Source: Variovorax sp. (GTDB lineage: Bacteria > Pseudomonadota > Gammaproteobacteria > Burkholderiales > Burkholderiaceae_C). From it: a DNA stretch of 7,137 nt. The notes below the pieces were generated by a model that was not told where the DNA came from, ran no database searches, and saw only the letters and a list, made by a program, of their open reading frames with translations. Below are positions 5,199 through 7,137 of this stretch, piece after piece (positions within the stretch are counted from its first letter, which is position 1; every line of letters begins with the position of its first letter). The translations under genes were made by a program, and so were the position numbers. The stretch spans positions 1 through 7,137 of the forward strand of contig JAQGLP010000267.1 of NCBI GenBank assembly GCA_028292835.1, in the 5' to 3' direction.

Positions 5199-7100
5199 AT
5201 GAGTTTTTCCGGCTTCATCGTTCAGCTGCTCAACGGGCTGGCGGGTGCGTCGTCGCTGTTCCTGGTGGCGGCCGGCCTGTCGCTGATCTTCGGCGTGACG
5301 CGGATCGTGAACTTCGCGCACGGCTCGTTCTTCATGGTCGGCATCTACATCGCCTACACGCTGGTCGAGCGGCTCGGCACCGGCCTGGGCTTCTGGCCGG
5401 CACTGGCGCTGGCCGCGGTGGCGGTCGGCGTGCTGGGCGCGCTGATCGAGATGGTGCTGCTGCGCCGCATCTACAAGGCGCCCGAGCTGTTCCAGCTGCT
5501 GGCCACCTTCGCGCTGGTGCTGGTCATCAAGGATGCGGTGTTGTGGCTGTGGGGACCGGACGAGTTGCTGGGGCCGCGCGCGCCGGGTCTCTCGGGCTCT
5601 GTGATGATCCTCGGGCGGCAGTTTCCGTCCTACGACCTGTTCCTGATCGTGGTCGGCCCAGTGGTGCTGGGGGCGGTCTGGCTGCTGCTGACGCGCACGC
5701 GCTTCGGCACCCTGGTGCGCGCCGCCACACAGGACCGCGAGATGGTCAGCGCGCTGGGGGTCAACCAGGCCTGGCTCTTCACGGCCGTGTTCGCGCTCGG
5801 CGCGCTGCTGGCCGGGCTGGGCGGGGCGCTGCAGCTGCCGCGCGAACCCGCCACGCTGGAGATGGACCTCAACACCATCGGCGCGGCCTTCGTGGTGGTG
5901 GTGGTCGGCGGCATGGGGTCCATTCCGGGCGCCTACGTCGCGGCGCTGCTGATCGCGGAGATCAAGGCCGTGTGCATCTGGCTCGGCGTGGTCGAGGTCT
6001 TCGGCTTCACGGTGTCCTTTTCCAAGCTCACGCTGGTGGCGGACTTCCTGGTGATGGCGATCGTGCTGGTGGTGCGGCCCTGGGGCCTGATGGGCCGGCC
6101 GCAGGCGCCGAGCCGCCATGTCGGCATGCAGGAGGAGCCGCTGCGCCGCGCCGGCCGGACTTACCTGCTGGCCGCCGCCGCGTTCGGCCTGGTGCTCGCC
6201 GCCGTGCCGCTGCTGACGGCGGGCTCGCCCTACACCACGGTGCTCATGATCGACCTGCTGATCGCGGCGCTGTTCGCGGCCAGCCTGCACTTCATCATGG
6301 GGCCGGCCGGCATGCATTCGTTCGGCCACGCCGCCTACTTCGGCCTGGGCGCCTACGGCGCGGCCCTGCTGGTGCGCGCCAGCGGCATGCCCATGGAACT
6401 GGCGCTGGTCGTCGCGCCGCTGGTGGCGGCCCTCGGCGCGCTGGCATACGGCTGGTTCGCGGTCCGTCTGTCGGGCGTCTACCTCGCCATGCTGACGCTG
6501 GCCTTCGCCCAGATCACCTGGGGTATCGCCTACCAGTGGGACAGCTTCACGGGTGGCAGCAACGGCCTGACCGGCGTCTGGCCGTCCGAGTGGCTGTCGG
6601 ACAAGCGGACCTACTACTGGGTCACGCTGGTGCTGGTGGCGCTCGGCGTCCTGTGGCTGCGGCGGGTGCTGTTTTCCCCTTTCGGCTACACGCTGCGGGC
6701 CGGCCGCGACTCGGTGCTGCGCGCCGACGCCATCGGCATCGACGTGAAGCGCATGCAGTGGATGGCGTTCGTGATCGCCGGCGCGGCGGCCGGGCTGGCC
6801 GGGGCGCTCTACGCCTTCTCCAAGGGCAGCATCTCGCCGGAATCGCTCTCGGTCAACAAGTCGGTCGACGGCCTGGTGATGGTGCTGCTGGGCGGCATCC
6901 AGACGCTGGCCGGGCCGGTGGTGGGCGCCGTCACCTTCACATGGCTGCACGACACCGTGGCGCGCAACACCGACTACTGGCGCGCCATGCTGGGCGGCAT
7001 CATCCTGCTGCTGGTGCTGCTGTTCCCACTGGGCATCGCCGGCGCCGCCCGGCAGCTGTTCGAGCGCTGGACAAGCAGGCGGGCGCAGGTTCCGCCATGA
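5199..7100 (+). CDS. Fused LivH-LivM-type ABC transporter permease
   Basis: A 633-residue inner-membrane protein, about twice the length of one Liv permease, joining both transmembrane subunits of a branched-chain-amino-acid-type importer. The N half (about 1-295) is LivH-like: GLSLIFGVTRIVNFAHGS near the start, the cytoplasmic coupling region TRTRFGTLVRAATQDRE (about 165-181), and GGMGSIPGA (about 237-245). A hydrophilic linker of about 25 residues (about 295-320) follows the phrase VRPWGLMG, which normally sits near the end of LivH. The C half (about 320-633) is LivM-like: GPAGMHSFGHAAYFGLGAYG (about 368-387), the coupling region RAGRDSVLRADAIGIDV (about 501-517) and GGIQTLAGPVVGA (about 565-577). 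Many hydrophobic segments lie in both halves. The start at ATG 5199 has AAAGGA at 6-nt spacing. The stop overlaps the next start (ATGA), a sign of translational coupling to the ATPase. I see no frame break at the junction, so the fusion looks genuine; single-chain Liv permeases are known elsewhere. Confidence 0.93.
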   Translation: MSFSGFIVQLLNGLAGASSLFLVAAGLSLIFGVTRIVNFAHGSFFMVGIYIAYTLVERLGTGLGFWPALALAAVAVGVLGALIEMVLLRRIYKAPELFQLLATFALVLVIKDAVLWLWGPDELLGPRAPGLSGSVMILGRQFPSYDLFLIVVGPVVLGAVWLLLTRTRFGTLVRAATQDREMVSALGVNQAWLFTAVFALGALLAGLGGALQLPREPATLEMDLNTIGAAFVVVVVGGMGSIPGAYVAALLIAEIKAVCIWLGVVEVFGFTVSFSKLTLVADFLVMAIVLVVRPWGLMGRPQAPSRHVGMQEEPLRRAGRTYLLAAAAFGLVLAAVPLLTAGSPYTTVLMIDLLIAALFAASLHFIMGPAGMHSFGHAAYFGLGAYGAALLVRASGMPMELALVVAPLVAALGALAYGWFAVRLSGVYLAMLTLAFAQITWGIAYQWDSFTGGSNGLTGVWPSEWLSDKRTYYWVTLVLVALGVLWLRRVLFSPFGYTLRAGRDSVLRADAIGIDVKRMQWMAFVIAGAAAGLAGALYAFSKGSISPESLSVNKSVDGLVMVLLGGIQTLAGPVVGAVTFTWLHDTVARNTDYWRAMLGGIILLLVLLFPLGIAGAARQLFERWTSRRAQVPP

Positions 7101-7137
7101 CGGCGCTGCTCCAGGTCGAAGGGCTCGGCAAATCGTT
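7097..7137 (+). CDS. LivG-like ABC transporter ATP-binding protein, 3'-truncated by window edge
   Basis: Only the first 13 codons are present (MTALLQVEGLGKS, then an incomplete codon beginning TT). The pattern of a short hydrophobic strand followed by GLGKSF matches the first strand of ABC ATPases of the LivG/LivF type (LLxVxGLxKxFGG). The ATG overlaps the permease stop in an ATGA arrangement. Position after a LivHM permease makes a LivG subunit, which energises import, the expected product. The Walker A motif would lie outside the window, so the call rests on the N-terminus and context. Confidence 0.8.
   Translation, partial: MTALLQVEGLGKS

Noticed and set aside
3759..6950. A 1063-codon open frame on the minus strand across the binding protein and permease genes
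   Set aside because: Its translation is low-complexity, rich in His, Gln, Arg and Asp, with no recognisable domain. The binding protein and permease share the same forward frame, and their strong third-position G/C bias removes stops from this antisense frame, so it is a shadow.

Overview
The window is a GC-rich, densely packed, single-direction (+ strand) stretch, most like a betaproteobacterium of the Comamonadaceae/Burkholderiales type (Variovorax, Acidovorax and relatives). I base that on the strong G/C third-position bias, the gene families present, and a palindromic intergenic repeat of a style I associate with Comamonadaceae. The taxon is an inference, not a search result.

Layout. (1) 1-1424: the C-terminal main part of a 6-hydroxynicotinate-reductase-like protein, cut off at its 5' end by the window edge. 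(2) 1434-2345: a UPF0280 (COG2122, ApbE-like) protein, whose end runs into three perfect copies of an 11-bp tandem repeat (2332-2364). (3) 2389-3030 and 3200-3784: two divergent tandem paralogs of the DUF1185 'amino acid synthesis' family (PF06684). Each is followed almost immediately after its stop codon by a copy of the same ~90-bp palindromic repeat (3031-3120 and 3789-3878). (4) 3936-5141: an exported periplasmic substrate-binding protein of the LivK/Peripla_BP_6 type. (5) 5199-7100: one polypeptide that fuses a LivH-like and a LivM-like permease. (6) 7097 to the edge: the first codons of a LivG-like ATP-binding subunit, overlapping the permease stop codon. A LivF-type subunit probably follows outside the window.

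How the parts may work together. A branched-chain-amino-acid-type (HAAT family) ABC importer sits directly downstream of four cytoplasmic proteins, three of them from families without a settled enzymatic role. The arrangement looks like an uptake-plus-catabolism (or conversion) operon for a small carboxylated compound, perhaps an N-heterocyclic or aromatic acid or an amino-acid-like molecule. The substrate cannot be read from the sequence. The most interesting point is this conserved-looking set of poorly characterised proteins (6-HNR-like, UPF0280, DUF1185 x2) beside a dedicated importer. Secondary points are the duplicated intergenic element, the tandem repeat whose expansion leaves the protein unchanged, and the fused permease. 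No tRNA, rRNA, CRISPR array, insertion sequence or phage feature was seen.
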